Assembly (NCBI GenBank): GCA_025965635.1 | Contig: JAOPWO010000200.1 | Location: forward strand, 1-6,754 | Source: Modestobacter sp. | GTDB taxonomy: Bacteria > Actinomycetota > Actinomycetes > Mycobacteriales > Geodermatophilaceae | Length of the DNA stretch: 6,754 bases | Direction of reading: 5' to 3' | In this document: positions 1-5,791 of the stretch, piece after piece | How positions within the stretch are numbered: position 1 is the stretch's first letter | Layout of the letters: every line of letters begins with the position of its first letter | Notes under the pieces: generated by a model | What the model saw: the letters and a program-made list of their open reading frames with translations, nothing else | Told to the model about the DNA's origin: nothing | Databases searched by the model: none | Position numbers and translations under genes: made by a program

Positions 1-111
1 TGACGCCGACGGCAGCATGCGTCGACGAACCCGCCGGCCCGATGGGGGCCGCGCTCTGGGGTTGAAATGGCACCACGCCAAACCAATGGCCACCATCGCG
101 GCACCAGAAAC

Positions 112-150
112 GACTCAGGCCGCCCTCCCAATGGGAGAGCGGCCTGACTC
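112..150. terminator. Long hairpin, probable terminator of the integrase remnant
   Basis: The arms GACTCAGGCCGCCCTCCC (112-129) and GGGAGAGCGGCCTGACTC (133-150) pair at 16 of 18 positions around the loop AAT. The structure is nearly symmetrical, so it could stop transcription from either side. The T-rich tails are short on both strands (CGTTTCT on minus, GTCTCTGGTT on plus). It sits at the 3' end of the minus-strand integrase remnant, whose in-frame stop (115-117) lies inside the far arm. Terminator function is inferred from structure and position. Confidence 0.7.
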
Positions 151-399
151 GTCTCTGGTTGCAGTTAGGCCGCCCTCACCCGGCAGGAGCAGGGCGCCCA
201 TCCGGTCGGCCGCCTCCCGCGCCAGGGCCGGCATCACGTGGCTGTAGATGTCCATCGTCGTGCGCATCTGGCTGTGGCCGGGCAGCTCCCTGACCACCCG
301 CGGGTGGACGTTCTCGCTCAGCAGGAGCGTCGCGGCGGTGTGCCGTCCGTCGTGCAGCCGCACGTGCCGGACACCGGCCGCTTGGAGCAGCCGTCGTGA
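115..399 (-). pseudogene. Tyrosine recombinase (phage-type integrase), C-terminal fragment
   Basis: Only the C-terminal catalytic part of a tyrosine site-specific recombinase remains, about 95 residues against roughly 370-400 in the family. Visible in order are a LLQAAGVRHVRLHD stretch, the box-II R-H pair (LHDGRHT, Arg codon at 343-345; the usual LHDLRHT has Leu where this has Gly), GHSQ containing the second conserved His, and DIYSHV with the nucleophilic Tyr (codon 244-246). It continues with the usual MPALAREAADRMGALL tail. The N-terminal DNA-binding domain and the first catalytic Arg are absent. At about 399-402 the homology switches abruptly to an FAD monooxygenase in another frame, so there is no native start. 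This is a dead remnant, perhaps left by an integrated element. No attachment site was recognised. Confidence 0.85.
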
Positions 400-1241
400 G
401 CGGCGACGAGGCCCACGGCGTCCTCCATCGCCATCTTCGTCCCAGAGCCCACCGAGAAGTGCACGGTGTGGGCCGCGTCGCCGAGCAACGCGATCGCCGT
501 GCTGCCGACCTGGTGGCGCCGGTGCCAGGCCCGGCGGGTCCGGAAGTTGCCCCACCGAAGGTTGTTGACCAGCAACGGGTGTCCGTCGAGGCGCTCGAGG
601 TACGCCTTGCGCTGCTCGTCACTGGCACCTGGCGGCTGGGTGACGTCGAACTCGTCGAGTCCGGCGGCACCCCAAGATGCCTTGTCGGTCTCCACGACAG
701 GGTCGAGGATCCGTTGCTGATCGGTAGCCGTGGACGGCGAAGACCCCGTGCGGCCCGCGCTCGTGCACGAATGTGTGCCCTTCGAAGGGGTGCATGGTGC
801 CGAACCAGATGAACTTCGCGGTCGCCGTCACGAACGATGGCCGGACGACGTCGGCGAAGCGTTCCCGCAGCCGGGAGTGGGCCCCGTCTGCGGCGACGAC
901 GGGGTCGTAGCCCTTGACGACGTCGTCCGGTTGGACCTCGGTCGAGAAGCGCACGTCGTCCCCCGTGTCGAGAGCGGCCTGCTGCATGAGGGCGAGCAGC
1001 GTCGTCCGCGCCACGGCCGCGATCCGTGTGCCACCGCAGCGCAGCCGATCCCCTGCAGGCGTGCCTCAATCGGATTCCGGTGCACGCAGTGCTCGGTGAG
1101 GGCCATGCGCAGCGTGTTGTCCGGCTGGTTCCGCCCGAACACGGTGACCTTCCGGGACGGGTCCGACTTCTTGGCCGGCGCGGCGGCGGACAGACCACCG
1201 GGCCCCGCGCCGAGCACAGCGATCCGCATCGGCTCTCTCAT
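399..1241 (-). pseudogene. FAD-dependent aryl-CoA-type monooxygenase, truncated and frameshifted
   Basis: This is a remnant of a flavin monooxygenase resembling salicylyl-CoA 5-hydroxylase and 2-aminobenzoyl-CoA monooxygenase, which hydroxylate aromatic CoA thioesters. The likely start is ATG at 1241 (MREPMRIAVLG; a second ATG lies at 1229). It is followed by the FAD dinucleotide motif GAGPGG and VTVFGRNQPDNT. Around 1015-1050 the reading moves to another minus frame, giving ARTTLLALMQQ and then the DG motif in VVAADGAHSRLRERF. Near 722-728 it shifts again to give VETDKASW, RWGNFRT and the second FAD motif GDAAHTVHFSVGSGTKMAM. The region between RNQPDNT and ARTTLL is too short for the family, so about 25 or more residues seem lost. 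Homology stops at about 399, where an integrase fragment begins, so the rest of the gene is missing. It diverges from the PaaX-type gene, which probably controlled it. Not functional as written. Confidence 0.85.
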
Positions 1242-1405
1242 GCGCCATCTGTGTGACGATCGACCGGGGTATGCTATTCGAAAGACCCCGCCGCATCCCC
1301 TGACGGTCCTTCTGGCTGAACACGTGCCGGCCTCTGCTGCGGTCGCGCCTACCACGGCGGGTCACCCGGTGGACACGAGCGGCTGAAAATCGGAGGCTGA
1401 TCACC
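1242..1405. promoter_or_regulatory. Divergent intergenic region with candidate operator dyad (1265-1290)
   Basis: This 164-bp gap separates the start of the broken monooxygenase (minus) from the PaaX-type regulator (plus). It contains the dyad CGGGGT (1265-1270) / ACCCCG (1285-1290) with a 14-base spacer that includes TTCGAA (1277-1282). This AT-richer spot is a plausible place for a shared promoter or operator; TAGCAT read on the minus strand at 1270-1275 could act as a -10 for the monooxygenase. PaaX-family regulators commonly bind dyads in such positions. The assignment to this regulator is inference. Confidence 0.4.
1392..1396 (+). promoter_or_regulatory. Ribosome binding site supporting the GTG start at 1406
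   Basis: GGAGG lies nine bases before the GTG at 1406. It is the best Shine-Dalgarno sequence in the area and supports the non-ATG start of the PaaX-family gene. Confidence 0.75.
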
Positions 1406-2212
1406 GTGAAGCCACGGACCATCGTCTTCGATCTCTTCGGCGACCATCTCCGCTACGTCGGCGGAGAGGCGCGCCTGCAGCCCCTGTGCGATCTGCTGGA
1501 GGTCTTCGGCGTCGGGGAGAGCACCTCCCGAGTGGTGCTCTCGCGTTTGCGCAAGGAGGGCTGGTTCGACACCCGCCGCGACGGCCGTCTCACCGTCTAT
1601 TCCCTGACGCCGAAGAGCTGGCACCTGCTCGACGAGGGGCGCACGCGCATCTTCGACCGACTGCGGGATCCCTGGGACGGCCAGTGGCGCATGGTGATCT
1701 ACGGCGTTGCGGAACCCGACCGACCAGAACGTGAACGCCTTCGGCGCACGCTCGCGTGGCTCGGCTTCGGACCGCTGGCAGCGGCGACCTGGGTCAGCCC
1801 ACACCCTCGGCTGCCGGACGTCGAAGCGGCTCTCGGCGACACCTCGGCCGCCCGCCTCGAGCTGCTCACCTGCCACACCCGCGGGCGGGATGCCGACCGC
1901 GACATGGCGACGCGCTGCTGGGACCTGAGGGGTCTGGGACAGGACTATGCCGAATTCGTGGCGTCGCTGGAATCACTGCCCCCGGTCGACGTCCTGGCCA
2001 CCATCCCGGGACGGGAGGCGCTCCGCATGCGCGTCGAACTGGTGTCGACCTACCGCGCGTTCCCCTTCCGGGACCCGGACCTGCCCGAGGAACTGCTACC
2101 CGAAGGGTGGCCGGGACGCCGGGCTCACGAGCTGTTCGTCCGCGCCCACGACGCCCTGGCTGCGCCTGCGGACAACTACGTCCGCTCGGTCCTGGAGCGA
2201 CACGCGGACTGA
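1406..2212 (+). CDS. PaaX-family transcriptional repressor
   Basis: This 268-residue protein has the usual length and three-part layout of the PaaX family, whose founder represses phenylacetate degradation and responds to an aryl-CoA. Residues 5-70 form the N-terminal winged helix-turn-helix (TIVFDLFGDHLRY, then FGVGESTSRVVLSRLRKEGW and a TVYSLT wing). Residues 88-135 hold the Cas2-like middle fold (DPWDGQWRMVIYGVAE, LAWLGFGPLAAATWVSPH). Residues about 195-265 form the C-terminal domain, with LVSTYRAFPFRDPDLP and LLPEGWPGRRAHELF. The GTG start is supported by GGAGG nine bases upstream. No frameshift or missing block is visible. It is divergent from the broken aryl-CoA-type monooxygenase and about 1.4 kb upstream of the Rieske oxygenase on the same strand. 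The likely role is an intracellular repressor of this aromatic module, released by a CoA-thioester intermediate. Ligand and operators are unknown. Confidence 0.92.
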   Translation: MKPRTIVFDLFGDHLRYVGGEARLQPLCDLLEVFGVGESTSRVVLSRLRKEGWFDTRRDGRLTVYSLTPKSWHLLDEGRTRIFDRLRDPWDGQWRMVIYGVAEPDRPERERLRRTLAWLGFGPLAAATWVSPHPRLPDVEAALGDTSAARLELLTCHTRGRDADRDMATRCWDLRGLGQDYAEFVASLESLPPVDVLATIPGREALRMRVELVSTYRAFPFRDPDLPEELLPEGWPGRRAHELFVRAHDALAAPADNYVRSVLERHAD

Positions 2213-2574
2213 CGCCGGCGCGTGACCGGACTCGACGTGACGACCACGAGGCGAGGCCTGCCCCAGGCGACGGGCCGGCCGGACCTGGCCATCGACGGCC
2301 GGCTCCTCGCGAGGGGCGCCGCCTCCTCGTGCAGCGGGCAAGAAGGTTGAGCACGCGCGGCACCTCTACGAAAGGCACCACGTCGATGTCCAGGCCTACG
2401 CCCGGGCCAGTCCTGGACCGAGGTTCGGCCGGCGCGCACCGACCTCGGCCCGGACGGCGGAGAACTCCGCAGGGGCAAGGGCGCGCTGCTGGAGCTGTCG
2501 CTCGTGACCCCGCGGAGCGCGAGACGATCCGACTCATCGCCGACAACCGCGACAATTCCCTGTGGTGCCCGTCG
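2213..2574. other. Non-coding or degenerate stretch left of the ISL3 remnant
   Basis: No intact gene is found in these 360 bases after the PaaX-type stop. A plus-strand frame from about 2408 to 2512 (QSWTEVRPARTDLGPDGG, then ELRRGKGALLELSLVTP) has almost only G or C in third positions. It appears to continue, after a one-step frame change near 2512, as ERETIRLIADNRDNSLW up to the IS boundary. This looks like a fragment of a decayed gene, but I recognise no family. No convincing terminator for the regulator was seen. Confidence 0.35.
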
Positions 2575-2582
2575 GGAGAGCC
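2575..2582 (+). repeat. Left copy of the 8-bp target-site duplication (GGAGAGCC)
   Basis: GGAGAGCC directly abuts the left end of the ISL3 remnant and is repeated exactly, in the same orientation, at 3360-3367 beyond the right end. Eight base pairs is the duplication length typical of ISL3-family elements. Confidence 0.75.
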
Positions 2583-3359
2583 GGCTCTCCGCGGTTCCTG
2601 TGAACGGTCTCGCCGAGAGGGGGGGCACGCTGCCGTCCGGGCGGCGCTGGCGAGCACGATACGAGCGCGGTAGCCGGCCGGGTTGCGGTAGCCGCGGCCG
2701 GTGCGCTTGATCTGCTTGATGCTCGTGTCCGCGGCCTGGGTGCGGGCGTTGGTGCCGCCGGTGACGATGAGGACTTCGATGGCATCCACCAGGCGGTGAC
2801 GGTGGCCCGCGAGCGGTTGGTCTCGGGCATGTGAGCGGTGAGCACGAGCAGATCCAGCAGCATCGTCTGCTCGTGGGCTCGGGCCAGGAGTCGCTGGTCA
2901 GCAGCGTGCGGAGCTGTTCCTTGACGCCCCAGGCGGTACCGATCCCGTCGGTGGGGTCGTCGGTTCGAGGGTCGACCTGAGCCGGGCCGGGGCCCGCAGG
3001 CCGAGGGTGTTGCCGGCGCGCAGTAGCCGCCGGTTGGTCCAGGCCGGGTCGATCGTGTGGCCTCGGCGGCCCTTCCGTTCCCGGATGACCCGCTGGCGGA
3101 CGGCGGTGACGATGTGGTCGGCCGGCCAGGTGCCGACGGCGGCGGCGGTCAGCATCGAGGAGTCCAGCCACCGCGACACCCCATGAGCCCCGGGACCTCG
3201 CTGGCCGCCCGGTCGGGGACAACGACCCCGGTCACCAACGTCATGACGATCAACATCTAGGCGACACCCGTCCCAGCAGGACCACGGGCCCTCGACGTCT
3301 CCGGCCACCTCGATGATCACCGGATCAGGCCCGCCGTTCACCAGCAACCGCAAGGAGCC
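2583..3359 (-). mobile_element. Degenerate ISL3-family insertion sequence with both ends
   Basis: This is a 777-bp remnant of an ISL3-family element (normally about 1.3-1.6 kb), with the transposase read on the minus strand. Both terminal inverted repeats are still visible. The left end is GGCTCTCC followed by GCGGTTCCTGTGAACGG (2591-2607). The right end, read inward on the minus strand, is GGCTCCTT followed by GCGGTTGCTGGTGAACGG (to about 3334). The copies differ by a few substitutions and one inserted G. Exact 8-bp direct repeats, GGAGAGCC, flank the element at 2575-2582 and 3360-3367. The short length, a missing N-terminal part of the transposase and several frameshifts show that it can no longer move by itself. 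The family call rests on the transposase fragments and fits the 8-bp duplication. Confidence 0.8.
2625..3180 (-). pseudogene. ISL3-family transposase, N-terminally deleted and multiply frameshifted
   Basis: Four consecutive minus-strand fragments in different frames rebuild the C-terminal half of an ISL3 transposase. (a) About 3135-2950: WPADHIVTAVRQRVIRE, GRRGHTIDPAWTNRRLLRAG. (b) About 2964-2889: DDPTDGIGTAWGVKEQLRTL. (c) About 2885-2788: LLDLLVLTAHMPETNR, ending TVTAWW. (d) 2789-2628: DAIEVLIVTGGTNART, SIKQIKRTGRGYRNPAGYR, ending ASAARTAA. Between c and d the sequence TGGTGGATGCC looks like TGGTGGGATGCC with one G lost. Where the family normally has NARTE, with the third catalytic acid, this copy reads NARTQ. 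The codon after ARTAA is TGC (2625-2627), where a stop would be expected. The zinc-binding N-terminus and the first catalytic Asp are not found. It is inactive. Confidence 0.85.
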
Positions 3360-3367
3360 GGAGAGCC
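3360..3367 (+). repeat. Right copy of the 8-bp target-site duplication (GGAGAGCC)
   Basis: Exact copy of 2575-2582, placed immediately after the right inverted end of the ISL3 remnant. Taking out one copy together with the IS restores a perfect dyad of CGGGAGAGCC and GGCTCTCCCG around a single C. Confidence 0.75.
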
Positions 3368-3541
3368 CGGCTCTCCCGTACATCCGGCGGACCCGGTTCA
3401 GGCGTTCCCCCAGCACCGCCTTGCCGTGCGGTTCGGTCAGCTCGACGTGCCGAGCAGTGGGCGTTCGCCCCCTCCCGAGGTGCCAACTCCACCATGGACG
3501 CCTGGAGCGACCCAGGCGTTCCGGCAACTGGCAACCTGGCC
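3368..3541. other. Right flank of the ISL3 remnant, possible decayed gene fragment
   Basis: No intact gene is present. On the minus strand a frame reading ARHVELTEPHGKAVLGERL then NRVRRMYGRAGLS (about 3452-3368) has strong GC third positions. When the IS and one repeat copy are removed (785 bp), it stays open and joins RRAPQGIVAVVGDESDRLAL at 2573 and below. This suggests the IS landed in a coding region, but I do not recognise the protein, and the plus strand is also open across the same join. Confidence 0.3.
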
Positions 3542-3569
3542 TTGACGGCCGTCGTCAAAGCGTTACAGT
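3542..3569 (+). promoter_or_regulatory. Candidate sigma-70-type promoter of the oxygenase with overlapping operator dyad
   Basis: TTGACG (3542-3547) and TACAGT (3564-3569) are separated by 16 bases and lie about 40 bases before the GTG start at 3609, a good vegetative-type promoter. The -35 box forms one arm of the perfect dyad TTGACG-GCCGT-CGTCAA (3542-3558), whose centre contains the palindrome GACGGCCGTC. A protein bound there would cover the -35 box and spacer, as expected for a repressor site. Which regulator binds is unknown; the PaaX-type protein encoded at 1406-2212 is the obvious candidate in this window. Confidence 0.6.
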
Positions 3570-3595
3570 CGACTTCCTACCAGCAGCCTCTACCT

Positions 3596-3602
3596 GAGGG
3601 AG
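3596..3602 (+). promoter_or_regulatory. Ribosome binding site for the Rieske oxygenase (GAGGGAG)
   Basis: GAGGGAG sits six bases before the GTG at 3609 and fixes that codon as the start. The first residues (MLSKELNERLTRIGPGTP) match the normal beginning of the family. Confidence 0.75.
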
Positions 3603-3608
3603 CGCGGC

Positions 3609-4868
3609 GTGCTTTCCAAGGAACTGAACGAGAGACTCACCCGCATCGGTCCCGGGACCCCGGCCGGTGACCTCTACCGGCGCTACTGGATGCCGGTGGC
3701 AGCCACCTCGCAGCTCGTTGGACCCAGCCGGATTCGCGTGCGGATCCTCGGGGAGGACCTCGTCCTGTTTCGAGACGGCTCCGGAACTTTGGGGTTGGTG
3801 GGCGAGCAGTGTCCGCACCGCGGCTGCTCACTCCTCCCGGGCATCCCCGAGCAGCGCGGCCTTCGGTGCGCATACCATGGCTGGCTCTTCTCGGAGACAG
3901 GTGAAGTTCTGGAGCAGCCAGCCGAGCCCGCCGAGAGCGTCTTCCGCAACCGGGTCCGGGCCAAGGCCTACCCCGTCGAGGAACTCGGCGGGTTGGTGTT
4001 TGCATACATGGGGCCAGATCCGGCGCCGCTGCTCCCGAGGTTCGACCTTTTCGTCGAGCCGGGTGGATTGCGCCACATCGGTGTCACGCATCTTCCGGTC
4101 AACTGGCTCCAGATCATGGAGAACTCGCTCGACCCAGTCCACTTCGAATGGCTCCACGGCCACTATGGCAATCACGTGTTCGCGTCGAAGGGCATGCCGC
4201 AGACGACGAACACGACGGCCAAGCACATCAAGATCGCCTTCGACCGTTTCGAGTACGGCATCATCAAGAGGCGCCTCGTCGAAGGTCGCGACGAAACCGC
4301 CGACGAGTGGGCCATCGGTCACCCCATCGTGTTTCCCAACATGCTCCGCCTGGGTCTCGGCCCGGGAGTGTCTGCCTTTCAGATCCGTGTGCCGGTCGAT
4401 GACACCAACACCTTGATCTGGTGGTACACGTTCTTCCACCGACCGGACAAGAATGCGCAACAGGAGTCCGTCCCGGTGTTCGAACTTCCCTACAAGACCG
4501 AAGATGGGGAGACGATCACGGACACCATCGACGGGCAGGACATGATGGTCTGGGTGAGCCAGGGGCCTGTCTATGACAGGAGTACCGAGCATCTCGGCAC
4601 GTCTGACCGAGGCGTCGTCGCATACCGGCGCATGCTGCAGGAGGAGATGGCGCATGTCGCTGAGGGCAAGGACCCTGTCGGCGTGGTGCGGGACCCCTCC
4701 ATCAACGACAGCATCTCGCTCCCGCACGAACGTCACGTGCACTTCAGCGGTGGCCCTTCCTACCGCGATCACCTGATGCGCACCTCGGGTATGCGTTACA
4801 GCCCTCTTCAGGAGACCATCCTCGAGTTCATGCTCGAGGAAGCCGTCGAGCCGGCCGAGGTACCATGA
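3609..4868 (+). CDS. Rieske non-heme iron aromatic oxygenase, phthalate 4,5-dioxygenase-like
   Basis: This 419-residue protein is the oxygenase component of a ring-hydroxylating system and should use O2 and electrons from a separate reductase to oxidise an aromatic acid in the cytoplasm. The N-terminus (TRIGPGTPAGDLYRRYWMPV) is typical of the stand-alone, phthalate 4,5-dioxygenase-like group, which lacks beta subunits. The Rieske cluster ligands are Cys68, His70, Cys87 and His90 (CPHRG and CAYHGW, 16 residues between). The mononuclear iron site has the bridging Asp175 with His178 and His183 (ENSLDPVHFEWLH) and a probable third ligand Asp311 (QDMMVWVSQGP, followed by the family signature DRSTEHLGTSD). 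No lesion is visible. The ATG of a 26-codon ORF overlaps its stop as ATGA. Class II aldolase is next downstream. No reductase or ferredoxin gene is in the window, so one must lie elsewhere. The substrate cannot be read from sequence; demethylation or monooxygenation is also possible within this family. Confidence 0.95.
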   Translation: MLSKELNERLTRIGPGTPAGDLYRRYWMPVAATSQLVGPSRIRVRILGEDLVLFRDGSGTLGLVGEQCPHRGCSLLPGIPEQRGLRCAYHGWLFSETGEVLEQPAEPAESVFRNRVRAKAYPVEELGGLVFAYMGPDPAPLLPRFDLFVEPGGLRHIGVTHLPVNWLQIMENSLDPVHFEWLHGHYGNHVFASKGMPQTTNTTAKHIKIAFDRFEYGIIKRRLVEGRDETADEWAIGHPIVFPNMLRLGLGPGVSAFQIRVPVDDTNTLIWWYTFFHRPDKNAQQESVPVFELPYKTEDGETITDTIDGQDMMVWVSQGPVYDRSTEHLGTSDRGVVAYRRMLQEEMAHVAEGKDPVGVVRDPSINDSISLPHERHVHFSGGPSYRDHLMRTSGMRYSPLQETILEFMLEEAVEPAEVP

Positions 4869-4945
4869 TCTCGAATTCCACGAGTCGATCTCGACGGTTC
4901 CGCCGCGAGAGGCGCCGGCACCTTCTCATGTCGAAATCGGTCTGA
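4865..4945 (+). CDS. Possible 26-residue basic leader peptide
   Basis: This short ORF starts at an ATG overlapping the oxygenase stop (ATGA, 4865-4868). It ends with a TGA that directly abuts the next gene's ATG (TGAATG, 4943-4948). The peptide is Arg-rich (MISNSTSRSRRFRRERRR, then HLLMSKSV) and is in the same frame as the class II aldolase. The aldolase start has no clear Shine-Dalgarno sequence, so translation through this ORF followed by reinitiation could supply its ribosomes. No homologue is recognised. A chance ORF filling a 77-bp gap is a serious alternative. Confidence 0.35.
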   Translation: MISNSTSRSRRFRRERRRHLLMSKSV

Positions 4946-5791
4946 ATGGACGTGGCAGGCACCGATGTCCGGCCGTCCGGTGAGATCGCGGATCAAGAGA
5001 TCACCGAGATCGATGTCGCTCGGGTAGCTCTGACTTGCCGCGTACTCGGCAAGCTCGGTCTCACGCATGAACCGGCCGGACATGTCAGTATGCGGATCGG
5101 CGACCGCATCATCATAAAAGGTCGCGGACGAGGAGAATCCGGGCTGGCATACTCGGGTCCCGACGACATGCTCGTGGTCGACCTGAGAGGGCGTCAGGTC
5201 ATGGGTCGCGCGGATCTGTCCGTACCGCTCGAGGTCCACATCCATACGGCGCTCTACCGGGAATACCCCGACATCAGCAGTGTCGTTCACGTGCATCCCG
5301 AGGAAGCCGTTCTGCTCTCGGTCTGCGATCTACCCCTGCTTCCGATATTCGGGGCGTATGACCCCCTCGCGCTCCGGGTGGCCGAAGACGGCATTGCGCT
5401 GTACGACCGATCCATTCTCGTGTCCGACGAGGTCATAGGCTCGGAGTTCGCTGCGGCTATGGCCGGGCGCCCGGCGTGTGTCATGCGGGGCCACGGTATA
5501 ACGACCACCGGCAGCAGCCCTGAAGAGGCCAGTCTGAACGCTGTCAAGTTGGCGGAATTGGCCCAGATGAACTATCGCGCACGCTTGGTCGGAACTCCCC
5601 GCCCCCTGCCTCATGACGAGAGGGAACACTTCGCTGGTGGCGACCCGAGTAGATGGCCGGACCACGTCCGATCCGCATGGCGGTACTACTGCGCCAAGGT
5701 CGGCGAGGCGGCGAGTAGCGAGGACGTCTGGGCGGTGACGCCGTTGAAGGTCGATCGGCCACCGCCCGATCCCGATGCGCACCCCTCCTGA
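4946..5791 (+). CDS. Class II aldolase/adducin-family protein, possible aromatic-acid decarboxylase
   Basis: This 281-residue member of the class II aldolase/adducin superfamily should be a Zn2+- or other divalent-metal-dependent lyase. The metal ligands are recognisable: Glu96 (VPLEVHIHTALY), His115 and His117 (SVVHVHPEE) and His183 (VMRGHG). The Glu96-His115 spacing of 19 matches that of fuculose-1-phosphate aldolase. The fold begins around residue 19 (ITEIDVARVALTCRVLGKLG) with AGHVSMR where sugar aldolases have GN.S.R. The ATG at 4946 follows an in-frame TGA directly, so no longer start is possible; it lacks a good ribosome site. It lies 77 bp behind the Rieske oxygenase, probably in one transcript. 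Beside such an oxygenase, members of this superfamily include 3,4-dihydroxyphthalate decarboxylase, so decarboxylation or retro-aldol cleavage of a hydroxylated aromatic product is a fair guess. It is not a clear sugar-phosphate aldolase. The specific reaction is unproven. Confidence 0.92.
   Translation: MDVAGTDVRPSGEIADQEITEIDVARVALTCRVLGKLGLTHEPAGHVSMRIGDRIIIKGRGRGESGLAYSGPDDMLVVDLRGRQVMGRADLSVPLEVHIHTALYREYPDISSVVHVHPEEAVLLSVCDLPLLPIFGAYDPLALRVAEDGIALYDRSILVSDEVIGSEFAAAMAGRPACVMRGHGITTTGSSPEEASLNAVKLAELAQMNYRARLVGTPRPLPHDEREHFAGGDPSRWPDHVRSAWRYYCAKVGEAASSEDVWAVTPLKVDRPPPDPDAHPS

Noticed and set aside
1..111. Coding potential in the first 111 bases
   Set aside because: The open frame starting at 17 runs through the hairpin and the antisense of the integrase remnant and has no recognisable motif; nothing supportable is seen here.
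176..1198. 340-codon open frame on the minus strand across the monooxygenase and integrase remnants
   Set aside because: The recognisable monooxygenase and integrase motifs lie in the other minus frames. This frame is compositionally an Arg/Pro/Ala shadow with no motif.
2345..2412. Possible resolvase-type helix-turn-helix (KVEHARHLYERHHVDVQAYA) on the plus strand
   Set aside because: The first half resembles the end of a serine recombinase, but the expected recognition helix does not follow and no catalytic domain lies upstream. Too weak to annotate.
2176..3222. 348-codon open frame on the minus strand across the regulator end and the IS
   Set aside because: It overlaps the end of the PaaX gene, is rich in Arg/Pro/Gly as expected of a shadow frame, and matches a transposase only over about 2964-2889. 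It is not one protein.
3330..3400. Palindromic GC-rich segment considered as group II intron or REP-like structure
   Set aside because: The pairing is better explained by an IS end, an 8-bp duplication and the other half of the target dyad. No intron domain V or reverse transcriptase is present.
3828..4772. 314-codon open frame antisense to the Rieske oxygenase
   Set aside because: It lies wholly opposite a gene with complete catalytic motifs. Such antisense frames are common in high-GC DNA, and no family is visible.
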